A stretch of DNA of 38,328 nucleotides from Clostridiales bacterium UBA2432. GTDB taxonomy: Bacteria; Bacillota; Clostridia; Lachnospirales; Vallitaleaceae. A model generated the notes under the pieces. It saw nothing but the letters and a program-made list of their open reading frames with translations. It made no database searches and was not told where the DNA came from. Position 1 is the stretch's first letter. Every line of letters begins with the position of its first letter. This document shows positions 15,993-22,861 of the stretch, one piece after another. The DNA lies in assembly GCA_002342805.1 (NCBI GenBank), contig DDQW01000028.1, positions 1-38,328 of the forward strand. The letters run 5' to 3'. Made by a program: the position numbers and the translations under genes.

Positions 15993-16862
15993 TTATATAC
16001 GCTTAAACAAATTGCGATATGCCATAAGTTTACTTCGATCTTTGAACAAATCTTGAATGTCTTCTTGGTCTAACAGCTTGCTGTCATGAATGCCTTTTAA
16101 AAGCTTTTCGTATATTTCTTGATAAGTCTGTCCATCTTCATCCAGTGTTAACCCATGAACATATATCTTGTCTTTTCGCGCTATCTTAAATGGTTCTCGA
16201 ATTTCTTCAAATACATGGCGAATTTTATTCTCCACTTCCACCAATGAATTCTTGGGCGTAAATGGGCACAAGACCATATAGGTATGTGCATCATCTTCGG
16301 TATAAATCATATCTGTTTCTCGCAAATGTTCTTTTAACATTCCGGAAAAAATGTCTTTTTGCTCCTCCGTCATCTCCGTTGGCGAAATCATAACAAAGGA
16401 TAAAGGATAATTTCCACGTGTTGCCCGGTTAATTTCAATGCGAACGGCATCATGTAAATTTTCAGGGAAAATAGTTTTTTCCTTGGCCTCCGGAGTCATC
16501 TTATTCATCAAGGAGATAATCTTACGTTTCAATGAATCCAACGCAACCGGATGCGTCATCAAATCATCGATTTTAATTTTTTGACTTTCGTCAATATATC
16601 GAATGGCGTACTTGGGATATATGGCCAATATTTTCCAGCCTTTTTCCTTAATCGATTTTAAGCGTGTATATTCTTCATCTGTAACATCGCCTGTAAATTC
16701 ATATATAAACACACGATTTCCTTCTGTATACAGTTGCAATTTAAAACTCAGTTCTTCCTCTTCAAAGCACTCCATAAATTGTACTTGCAGATGGGTTAGT
16801 ATACTGATTATATTACGCTTTATTTGATAATCTCGTATAAATATTAAGATTTTTCCATTCAT
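15993..16862 (-). CDS. Degenerate receiver plus GGDEF-like protein
   Basis: A 289-aa cytosolic protein not matched to a named family. Residues 1-120 look like a response-regulator receiver (KILIFIRDYQIKRNI as strand 1/helix 1, and DDLMTHPVALDSLKRKI resembling the last strand and helix). The phosphoacceptor Asp appears replaced (VFIYEFTG) and the conserved Lys before Pro is His (THP). Residues about 140-265 resemble a diguanylate cyclase fold (LSFVMISPTEM, HLRETDMIY, YMVLCPFTPKNS, IRHVFEE), but no GGDEF motif is present. It is therefore probably non-catalytic and may sense or scaffold. It precedes the PilZ gene, which supports a c-di-GMP link. The domain reading is pattern-based inference. Confidence 0.7.
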   Translation of the reverse strand: MNGKILIFIRDYQIKRNIISILTHLQVQFMECFEEEELSFKLQLYTEGNRVFIYEFTGDVTDEEYTRLKSIKEKGWKILAIYPKYAIRYIDESQKIKIDDLMTHPVALDSLKRKIISLMNKMTPEAKEKTIFPENLHDAVRIEINRATRGNYPLSFVMISPTEMTEEQKDIFSGMLKEHLRETDMIYTEDDAHTYMVLCPFTPKNSLVEVENKIRHVFEEIREPFKIARKDKIYVHGLTLDEDGQTYQEIYEKLLKGIHDSKLLDQEDIQDLFKDRSKLMAYRNLFKRI

Positions 16863-16873
16863 TTTATCACCCT

Positions 16874-16926
16874 CTTTAAGGTTAGTCTATACTACTATAT
16901 CGACACATATAGTCATAACCTTAAAG
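16874..16926 (-). repeat. Hairpin between the MBL hydrolase gene and the receiver/GGDEF-like gene
   Basis: A perfect 11-bp inverted repeat (16874-16884 with 16916-16926) encloses a further 6-bp stem, CTATAT with ATATAG. On the minus strand it is not followed by T but by the ribosome binding site GAGGG of the next gene. It may be a terminator of the trxB transcript or a translational control element; the absence of a T run favours the second. Confidence 0.6.
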
Positions 16927-16930
16927 GTAA

Positions 16931-17557
16931 TTATGCAAGGAATGGATTCATCATTTTTTCTTCACCAATGGTCGTTACCGAACCATGTCCCGGATATACG
17001 CGTGTTTCATCCGGTAGCGTCAACACCTTGTTTTTTACATTTTCCCTTAAATCCGTATCCGGACCATTGTAATAAGCTGATGTTCCTATCGTTCGATAAA
17101 AAAGGGTATCTCCTGAAATCAGCATTTGATTTTCTTCATTATAGAAACAGACGCTATAACTTGTATGCCCGGGAACAAGAATCAAGGCAAATTTAGTAAA
17201 TCCTACATCTAATACTTCCTGTCCATCCAAATCAATGTCTGCATCAAAAAATTGATTTTCATGTTGTTTTTTAGCTCCGGCTTCCATTTCTGCTTTTTCC
17301 ACTCCATGCATACACACTTTGGGGGATTGTCCTTTTTCCCTTAAGGCTACTAACAAGTCTTTTACGCCACCAACATGGTCAAAATGCCCATGAGTGATAA
17401 GTATATGGGTGATTTTTAGACCTTCTTCCGAAATCGCATCAAGAATCTTAGTGCTCTTGGAACCTGGATCCACAATAATACCATTATGTGTAGATTCATC
17501 CCATATAATCATACAATTCGTTTGCAAAAAACTGACTTCAATTGTTCTTATCTTCAT
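16931..17557 (-). CDS. MBL-fold metallo-hydrolase (glyoxalase II-like, YqgX type)
   Basis: A 208-aa metallo-beta-lactamase fold enzyme. The signature HGHFDHVGG supplies the HxHxDH metal ligands; further ligands are in VPGHTSYS, ISGDTLFYRTIG and YPGHGSVTT. The order and short length fit the glyoxalase II-like subgroup (hydroxyacylglutathione or other thioester hydrolase). The start at 17557 is chosen because GGAGG lies just upstream; the frame is open another 47 codons, but that part runs into the end of trxB. It is 31 bases downstream of trxB and probably co-transcribed. The actual thioester is unknown. Confidence 0.88.
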   Translation of the reverse strand: MKIRTIEVSFLQTNCMIIWDESTHNGIIVDPGSKSTKILDAISEEGLKITHILITHGHFDHVGGVKDLLVALREKGQSPKVCMHGVEKAEMEAGAKKQHENQFFDADIDLDGQEVLDVGFTKFALILVPGHTSYSVCFYNEENQMLISGDTLFYRTIGTSAYYNGPDTDLRENVKNKVLTLPDETRVYPGHGSVTTIGEEKMMNPFLA

Positions 17558-17588
17558 GTTCTCCTCCGTTAGTTGTCTCGCTCTACGA

Positions 17589-18497
17589 CTAAATAAAACG
17601 CTCCGCGCTATAAACAGCTGTTGCTCCATCCCCACAAGCAGTAATAACTTGACGTAATGATTTTTGTCGCAAGTCTCCTGCGGCGAATACACCTTCAATA
17701 TTGGTCATACAGTTTTCGCCGGTTGCAATATATCCACCCTGGTCCATATCGACCTTTCCACGTACAAACTCTGTGTTCGGGTTACTTCCTACAGCTATAA
17801 ATACACCATCTGCATCAATCTGTCGGCTATCGCCTGTTTTTTTATTCATAATTTCTGCTTTATTGACAAATTGGTCACCTTCAATTTTAATCAACTCACT
17901 GTCCCAAATAGTCTCAACGTTTTCAAGTTCAAAAAGTTTTTCCTGAAGAACTTTAACCGCTCTTAGTTCATCACGACGATGAACAAGGTAGACTTTTTCA
18001 CACATCCTGGCTAGATAAATGGCATCTTCAACAGCAACATCTCCACCTCCGACAACCATTGTTGTCTTATTACGATAAAACGCTCCGTCACACGTCGCAC
18101 AATAAGATACACCACGCCCCGAAAAAGCTTCTTCGCCTTCAATTCCTAATTTTTTCCATGTCGCGCCCATAGCAAGAATAACTGTTTTTGCTTGATATGT
18201 ATTTGCAGATGTTTTCACTGTCTTAATCGTTTCATTTAAAAGTACATCCTCAACATCTTCTGTCTTAATCTCAATACCAAAGTGTGTCACATGCTCTTGC
18301 ATCATGGTTGTAAGTTCAAACCCTGATGCTGTTTTTATTCCCGGATAGTTTTCGATTTCATATGTATTGGTAATCTGTCCGCCTGGAAATGCTTTTTCTA
18401 GTATAACAAACTTCATTTGTGCTCGACTTGCATAAATCGCCGCTGTCATTCCTGCCGGTCCAGCTCCGATAATGACTAAATCTAATACTTCGCTCAT
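17589..18497 (-). CDS. trxB: Thioredoxin-disulfide reductase
   Basis: A 302-aa FAD/NAD(P)H enzyme that keeps thioredoxin reduced. The FAD-binding motif IGAGPAGMTAAIYASRA, the redox-active CATC within GVSYCATCDGAFYRN, the NAD(P)-binding GGGDVAVEDAIYLAR and the C-terminal GVFAAGDLRQKSLRQV are all present. Length is that of the low-molecular-weight bacterial type. GTGGAGG precedes ATG. It is divergent from pflB. Pyridine nucleotide preference or a ferredoxin-linked variant cannot be judged with certainty. Confidence 0.94.
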   Translation of the reverse strand: MSEVLDLVIIGAGPAGMTAAIYASRAQMKFVILEKAFPGGQITNTYEIENYPGIKTASGFELTTMMQEHVTHFGIEIKTEDVEDVLLNETIKTVKTSANTYQAKTVILAMGATWKKLGIEGEEAFSGRGVSYCATCDGAFYRNKTTMVVGGGDVAVEDAIYLARMCEKVYLVHRRDELRAVKVLQEKLFELENVETIWDSELIKIEGDQFVNKAEIMNKKTGDSRQIDADGVFIAVGSNPNTEFVRGKVDMDQGGYIATGENCMTNIEGVFAAGDLRQKSLRQVITACGDGATAVYSAERFI

Positions 18498-18533
18498 AAT
18501 TAACCTCCACTATAACTTAAAATCATCCTCTTT

Positions 18534-18542
18534 ATTATATCA
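18534..18542 (-). promoter_or_regulatory. Extended -10 promoter of trxB
   Basis: TATAAT on the minus strand (18534-18539) with TG one base upstream, 37 bases before trxB. The -35 (TTCGCA, 18557-18562, 17-base spacer) matches four of six positions. Confidence 0.6.
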
Positions 18543-18620
18543 TATTCAAATCATTATGCGAATAAAAATAAGTATTTGAAAATGCGATTAAGAATAATTA
18601 TCATTATCCGATAAAAACCC

Positions 18621-18649
18621 TTGACGTGTATACAGTATACATATATAAT
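18621..18649 (+). promoter_or_regulatory. Promoter of pflB with palindromic operator in the spacer
   Basis: TTGACG (18621-18626), 17 bases, TATAAT (18644-18649), near-consensus. The spacer contains a perfect 7-1-7 palindrome, TGTATAC-A-GTATACA, at 18627-18641, just where a repressor would block RNA polymerase. The binding protein is unknown. Confidence 0.85.
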
Positions 18650-18691
18650 ATAATTATAACAATGATTAATGTTTTTAAGGAGGAATATCTA

Positions 18692-20923
18692 ATGAATTCT
18701 GCATGGAATGATTTTAACAAAGGAAGTTGGACAACAAGCATTAATGTTCGAGACTTTATACTTAGAAATTTTACGCCATATAAAGGCGATGATTCATTTT
18801 TAGCATCCGCTACTGAAGATACAACAAAGCTATGGAAACAAGTAAGTAAACTTATGCTTGAAGAACGAGATAAAGGGATCCTAGATGCCGAAACAAAGGT
18901 TCCCTCTTCAATCGTTTCACACGGCCCCGGATATCTTGATAAATCCATCGAAAAAATTGTCGGATTTCAAACAGATGCTCCACTAAAGCGTGGTATTATG
19001 CCTTTTGGTGGTATTCGCGTCGTTGAGAATGCTTTAGATTCATATGGTTACCAACTCGATCCGAATACAAAAGAAATATTTACAAAATATCGCAAAACAC
19101 ATAATGATGGTGTTTTTGATGCTTATACAGAAGACATGCGTAACGCCCGCCGTACCGGAGTTATTACTGGACTTCCTGACGCATATGGACGTGGCCGTAT
19201 TATCGGTGATTATCGTCGTGTGGCTTTATATGGTGTTGACCGATTAATTGAAGAAAAAATCGCTTCCAAAAAACAACTTGAAATGGATTATATGGAAGAA
19301 AATGTCATTATTCTTCGCGAAGAACTATCTGAACAAATCAAAGCCTTAAAAGAACTAAAACAAATGGCTGAAAGTTATGGCTATGATGTCAGCCTCCCAG
19401 CTACAAATGCTCAAGAAGCGATTCAATGGACATACTTTGGTTATCTTGCAGCCATCAAAGAACAAGACGGAGCTGCAATGAGTCTTGGTCGTGTATCCAC
19501 CTTCTTAGATATTTATATCCAACGTGATATTGATTTAGGTATATTAACGGAAACAGATGCTCAAGAGCTTGTTGACCACTTTGTTATTAAGCTTCGTATG
19601 GTTCGTTTCCTTCGAACGCCTTCATATAATGACCTATTCTCCGGAGACCCAACTTGGGTAACCGAATCCATCGGTGGTGTCGCTATTGACGGTCGTCCCC
19701 TTGTAACAAAAACCAGTTTCCGAGTCTTACATACCTTATATACACTTGGACCGGCTCCAGAACCAAACTTGACTGTTTTATGGTCTGAACAATTGCCGGA
19801 CGCATTCAAACGTTTTGTTGCCAAGGTTTCTATTGATACCTCATCGATTCAATATGAAAATGATGACTTGATGCGACCGACCTATGGTGACGACTATGGT
19901 ATTGCTTGTTGTGTATCTGCCATGCCAATCGGAAAACAAATGCAATTTTTCGGTGCACGTGCAAACTTAGCCAAAGCCCTCCTATATGCAATTAACGGTG
20001 GTGTTGATGAAAAAAGCGGTACACAAGTGGCTCCAATGTTTGCTCCGATTACTGCTGATGTTCTTGATTATGATGAAGTCATGGCAAAATTTGATCAAAT
20101 CCTTGACTGGTTATCTCAACTATATATTAATACCTTAAATATTATTCATTACATGCACGACAAATACGCTTATGAAAAACTTCAAATGGCTCTTCATGAC
20201 CGTGATGTTCTTCGTACATCGGCTTGTGGTATTGCCGGATTATCTGTTGTTGCCGACTCACTATCTGCCATCAAGCACTCGACTGTAAAGGTCATTCGTA
20301 ACGAAGCCGGTCTTGCTGTTGATTATGAAGTCGAATCAAACAGCTATCCTGCATATGGTAATAACGATGACAAAGTTGACCTTATCGCGACAGACATCGT
20401 TGAGCTCTTCATGAATAAATTACGTAAGCACAAAACATATCGTGATTCAATTCCAACAATGAGTATTTTAACGATTACTTCAAACGTTGTATACGGTAAG
20501 AAAACAGGTTCAACACCTGATGGACGTAAAGCCGGTGATCCATTTGCTCCAGGTGCTAACCCAATGCATGGACGTGACCTTAACGGCGCCATTGCATCCA
20601 TGGCTTCTGTTGCAAAAATACCATTTGAACATGCAGAAGATGGTATTAGCTACACATTCTCTATCGTACCAAAAGCTTTAGGTAAAGATATGGATATGCG
20701 TGTAACGAACCTTGTCGGTATGCTTGACGGATACTTCCATGATGGCGGTCATCACATTAACGTTAATGTTTTTGATAAAGAGACCCTTATTGACGCTATG
20801 GATCATCCGGAACAATATCCACAATTAACAATTCGCGTATCTGGTTATGCTGTTAATTTTGTGAAATTAACCCGCGAGCAACAACTTGACGTTATCAACC
20901 GTACTTTCCACGAACGCGCATAG
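18692..20923 (+). CDS. pflB: Formate C-acetyltransferase (pyruvate formate-lyase)
   Basis: A 743-aa glycyl radical enzyme converting pyruvate and CoA to acetyl-CoA and formate under anaerobic conditions. The adjacent catalytic cysteines are in GIACCVSAMPIGKQ, which distinguishes true PFL from glycerol or choline lyases. The glycyl radical site is in IRVSGYAVNFVKLT near the C-terminus. Length equals that of E. coli-type PflB. The start at 18692 has AAGGAGG eight bases upstream; the frame runs 22 codons further up through the promoter, so that extension is rejected. The codon choice looks optimised, as for a highly expressed gene. It is followed by its activase after 22 bases. Confidence 0.97.
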   Translation: MNSAWNDFNKGSWTTSINVRDFILRNFTPYKGDDSFLASATEDTTKLWKQVSKLMLEERDKGILDAETKVPSSIVSHGPGYLDKSIEKIVGFQTDAPLKRGIMPFGGIRVVENALDSYGYQLDPNTKEIFTKYRKTHNDGVFDAYTEDMRNARRTGVITGLPDAYGRGRIIGDYRRVALYGVDRLIEEKIASKKQLEMDYMEENVIILREELSEQIKALKELKQMAESYGYDVSLPATNAQEAIQWTYFGYLAAIKEQDGAAMSLGRVSTFLDIYIQRDIDLGILTETDAQELVDHFVIKLRMVRFLRTPSYNDLFSGDPTWVTESIGGVAIDGRPLVTKTSFRVLHTLYTLGPAPEPNLTVLWSEQLPDAFKRFVAKVSIDTSSIQYENDDLMRPTYGDDYGIACCVSAMPIGKQMQFFGARANLAKALLYAINGGVDEKSGTQVAPMFAPITADVLDYDEVMAKFDQILDWLSQLYINTLNIIHYMHDKYAYEKLQMALHDRDVLRTSACGIAGLSVVADSLSAIKHSTVKVIRNEAGLAVDYEVESNSYPAYGNNDDKVDLIATDIVELFMNKLRKHKTYRDSIPTMSILTITSNVVYGKKTGSTPDGRKAGDPFAPGANPMHGRDLNGAIASMASVAKIPFEHAEDGISYTFSIVPKALGKDMDMRVTNLVGMLDGYFHDGGHHINVNVFDKETLIDAMDHPEQYPQLTIRVSGYAVNFVKLTREQQLDVINRTFHERA

Positions 20924-20945
20924 ATTTTATTAAGGAGGTTTGATT

Positions 20946-21677
20946 ATGGCAAAGATTCATTCCATCGAAACTTGCGGAACCGTTGACGGACCTGGCATTC
21001 GTTTTGTCGTTTTCACACAAGGATGCCCACTACGTTGTAAATATTGTCATAATCCGGATACTTGGATTATGAAAGACGGAAAAGACACCTCCATAGACCA
21101 CTTAGTTGAAGAAGCATTAAAATATAAATCCTACATGAACTATTCCGGTGGCGGCGTCACCGTCACCGGAGGAGAACCTCTCTTACAGCTTGATTTTGTT
21201 AAAGAATTTTTTACTCGACTAAAAAAACACGGTATACATACTGCAATTGACACGTCCGGCTATATTTTCAATGACAGAGTCAAAGAGATTCTCGATTTAA
21301 CCGACCTCGTATTACTTGATATCAAACACTTTGATCCAGAAAAATACAAGGATTTAACCGGAGTTGAACTTGCACCAACTTTAAAATTCTTAGACTATTT
21401 ACGTGAAAAAGATATTCACGCATGGGTTCGCTACGTTCTTGTTCCAAATCTTACGGATCAAGAAGATGCAATTAGCGGTTTATCCAAGCATTTAAGCAAT
21501 TATCCGAATATTGACCGAATTGAACTCCTCCCTTTTCATCAAATGGGTGGGTATAAATGGAAAGAACTTGGTCTGGACTATTCTCTTAAGGATACACCTG
21601 AGCCAAGTGCGGCTCAAATGCAAAGTGCTTATGACTTATTTAAAGCACATAATGACCATGTTATTATGAACGAATAA
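20946..21677 (+). CDS. pflA: Pyruvate formate-lyase-activating enzyme (radical SAM)
   Basis: A 243-aa radical SAM enzyme that uses S-adenosylmethionine and a [4Fe-4S] cluster to generate the glycyl radical on PflB. The CxxxCxxC cluster motif is CPLRCKYC near residue 29, with the GGEP motif in VTVTGGEPLLQ and the segment VLLDIKHFDPEKY. Length is canonical. ATG at 20946 has GGAGG seven bases upstream; a TTG two codons earlier is less likely. It is co-transcribed with pflB. Confidence 0.96.
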   Translation: MAKIHSIETCGTVDGPGIRFVVFTQGCPLRCKYCHNPDTWIMKDGKDTSIDHLVEEALKYKSYMNYSGGGVTVTGGEPLLQLDFVKEFFTRLKKHGIHTAIDTSGYIFNDRVKEILDLTDLVLLDIKHFDPEKYKDLTGVELAPTLKFLDYLREKDIHAWVRYVLVPNLTDQEDAISGLSKHLSNYPNIDRIELLPFHQMGGYKWKELGLDYSLKDTPEPSAAQMQSAYDLFKAHNDHVIMNE

Positions 21678-21704
21678 ATACAAGAATTTTTATCTTGTAT
21701 TTAT
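21674..21704 (+). terminator. Hairpin after pflA
   Basis: A perfect 12-bp AT-rich stem (21674-21685 with 21693-21704) and seven-base loop, overlapping the pflA stop. The T run after it is poor, so termination may be partial, letting some transcription reach the ferredoxin gene. Confidence 0.6.
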
Positions 21705-21712
21705 CGTTTATA

Positions 21713-21721
21713 TGTTATAAA
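21713..21721 (+). promoter_or_regulatory. Extended -10 promoter of the ferredoxin gene
   Basis: TG at 21713-21714 and TATAAA at 21716-21721, 38 bases before the ferredoxin start. A candidate -35 TTGTAT (21695-21700) has a short 15-base spacer and lies in the hairpin after pflA. Confidence 0.45.
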
Positions 21722-21758
21722 ATGAAAATGCTAACAGATTAAGTAGGAGGTGTAACGA

Positions 21759-21929
21759 ATGGCTTATACTATTAATGATGATTGTATTTCATGTGGTGCT
21801 TGCGAACCAGAATGTCCAACTGGATGTATTTCAGAAGGCGATTCTATCTACGTAATCAACGCTGACGAATGTATTGATTGTGGCGCTTGTGCAGACGTAT
21901 GTCCTGTAGATGCTCCTCAACCAGAATAA
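21759..21929 (+). CDS. Small 2[4Fe-4S] ferredoxin
   Basis: A 56-aa clostridial-type ferredoxin. Two CxxCxxCxxxC motifs are visible: CISCGACEPEC (residues 9-19) and CIDCGACADVC (38-48), each followed by Pro, as needed for two low-potential [4Fe-4S] clusters. It is acidic (start MAYTINDD, end PQPE). TAGGAGG lies upstream of ATG. Its place right after pflA suggests it may supply electrons for reductive SAM cleavage, but clostridial ferredoxins serve many partners. It ends in a strong terminator. Confidence 0.93.
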   Translation: MAYTINDDCISCGACEPECPTGCISEGDSIYVINADECIDCGACADVCPVDAPQPE

Positions 21930-21943
21930 TACAAAACGATTAA

Positions 21944-21978
21944 AGAGAAGGGCTAATGCATTTGCATGGCTCTTTTTT
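21944..21978 (+). terminator. Terminator of the ferredoxin gene
   Basis: An imperfect stem with ATGCA/TGCAT at the top, one bulged A and several G-T pairs lower down, followed by six T (21972-21977). It lies 15 bases past the ferredoxin stop. Confidence 0.75.
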
Positions 21979-22021
21979 CTTGGGGAAATTTGCAGATCAA
22001 AACAAAAAATATTTCGCCATC

Positions 22022-22170
22022 TATGTGAGATATCGGATGGCTTGGAGGTGGGAGCGTCAGTCACAGAAGCATATAGGACTTATTACCCAAAATTATATTT
22101 CAGGCAATAAGTCCTATATACTCCAGTGACTGCAAAACCCATGTATCCAAGTCATCCGATGTCTCACTAT
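22022..22170. repeat. Large imperfect inverted repeat in a gene-free stretch
   Basis: Two arms of about 64 bases (22022-22085 and 22105-22170) are reverse complements with few differences, separated by about 19 bases. Three blocks are clear: a 22-base outer block (22025-22046 with 22146-22167, two differences), CAGTCAC with GTGACTG (22058-22064 with 22126-22132), and a perfect 14-bp inner block (22071-22084 with 22106-22119). The part of 21930-22382 outside this and the nearby hairpins shows no convincing gene. It could be a miniature transposable element or a structured RNA. Differences that become G-U pairs occur for both possible transcript strands, so direction is undecided. Confidence 0.75.
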
Positions 22171-22207
22171 ATACTTTTAAATAGTTTTCACTTTTTATAT
22201 TATTCCA

Positions 22208-22317
22208 ACGGAACAAAGAGGCTACGCCTCGTTCCGTATCGCGGATTGTTCGCGGAGGGAAAGGTCCTTGACGCTTTCTGCTACGTTTCAATGCAGAAAG
22301 CTAAAGTAGGACTTTCC
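22208..22317. repeat. Two further hairpins next to the large inverted repeat
   Basis: Hairpin A: ACGGAAC (22208-22214) with GTTCCGT (22231-22237), with an inner GAGGC/GCCTC stem. Hairpin B: GGAAA and GTCCT (22258-22268) with AGGAC and TTTCC (22308-22317), plus a perfect 9-bp inner stem GCTTTCTGC/GCAGAAAGC (22273-22281 with 22293-22301). The stretch is richer in G and C than the flanking intergenic DNA. With the large inverted repeat it makes a highly structured zone of about 300 bases with no recognised RNA family. Confidence 0.65.
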
Positions 22318-22321
22318 TAGA

Positions 22322-22365
22322 GCAAACAAAGAAAAAGGAGCTTTGCATATGCAAGAGCTCCTTTT
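22322..22365 (-). terminator. Terminator of the flagellin/fliS transcript
   Basis: A 10-bp stem AAAAGGAGCT/AGCTCCTTTT (22333-22342 with 22356-22365) topped by TTGCA/TGCAA with one bulged base, followed on the minus strand by a T-rich tail. It lies 17 bases past fliS. It could also stop transcription coming from the structured zone on the plus strand. Confidence 0.8.
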
Positions 22366-22382
22366 GTGATTATATTATGATT

Positions 22383-22853
22383 TTAGGCTTTATATCCTCG
22401 GTTGGGTTCTGAGTCAACGGATTCGTTGAGGTTGGATTTACCGTAGGTTAATCCGGCGTATACTTTTTGTCCGTTTCCGATGACAGGGCCTTCATCTTCG
22501 ACATCGGTTTGCATCCATCCATCGAGTAGAATCCGTACGATTTTTACAGCTTCTCGGAGAGGTTCTTGTCGATCACGCATCTGTGCATCAACGAATAATT
22601 TATTCATATAAATATACAAGGCCATTAATTCTTTTGAAATTTCATACTCAAAGTTTAAACCATCACTGAGTTCTCTTAAAAGTTTTTGAGCCATATGCAT
22701 AGCCTTTTCAAAGCGAAGCGTGTTTTCAACTTCAAGACTTTCTATAGCTTCTTCAATTTCTGTCATTAGCATCTCATAGTTAATGACTAACAGTTCTTTG
22801 CGACTTGCATTGACTATACGTGTTTGGTATTCTTTGACCAGTTCTTTATTCAT
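22383..22853 (-). CDS. fliS: Flagellar export chaperone FliS
   Basis: A 156-aa helical protein. The start MNKELVKEYQTRIVNASRKE followed by LLVINYEMLMTEIEEAIESL matches FliS, which binds the C-terminal helix of flagellin and prevents premature polymerisation. The core (about 1-120) is a four- to five-helix bundle; the tail (about 121-156, Gly/Asn/Glu rich) is longer than in Bacillus FliS and of unknown use. It follows the flagellin gene after eight bases, with AGGTG upstream of ATG. No fliD or fliT is present nearby. Confidence 0.85.
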   Translation of the reverse strand: MNKELVKEYQTRIVNASRKELLVINYEMLMTEIEEAIESLEVENTLRFEKAMHMAQKLLRELSDGLNFEYEISKELMALYIYMNKLFVDAQMRDRQEPLREAVKIVRILLDGWMQTDVEDEGPVIGNGQKVYAGLTYGKSNLNESVDSEPNRGYKA

Positions 22854-22861
22854 CTAATCAC

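Noticed and set aside
18591..18608. Fur-box-like sequence (GATAATGATAAT followed by a degenerate half) upstream of pflB
   Set aside because: Only the first two hexamers match the Fur consensus and the stretch is AT-rich, so chance is likely; the perfect palindrome in the promoter is the better operator candidate.
19561..20601. Open frames antisense to or out of frame with pflB (for example 19561-19824 and 20344-20601)
   Set aside because: pflB is full length with all active-site motifs; the other frames have no binding sites and are codon-bias shadows.
22100..22320. Short open frames in the structured stretch (22100-22291 minus, 22126-22320 plus, 21910-22110 plus)
   Set aside because: They run through the inverted repeats and hairpins, have no good ribosome binding site, and their peptides resemble no family.
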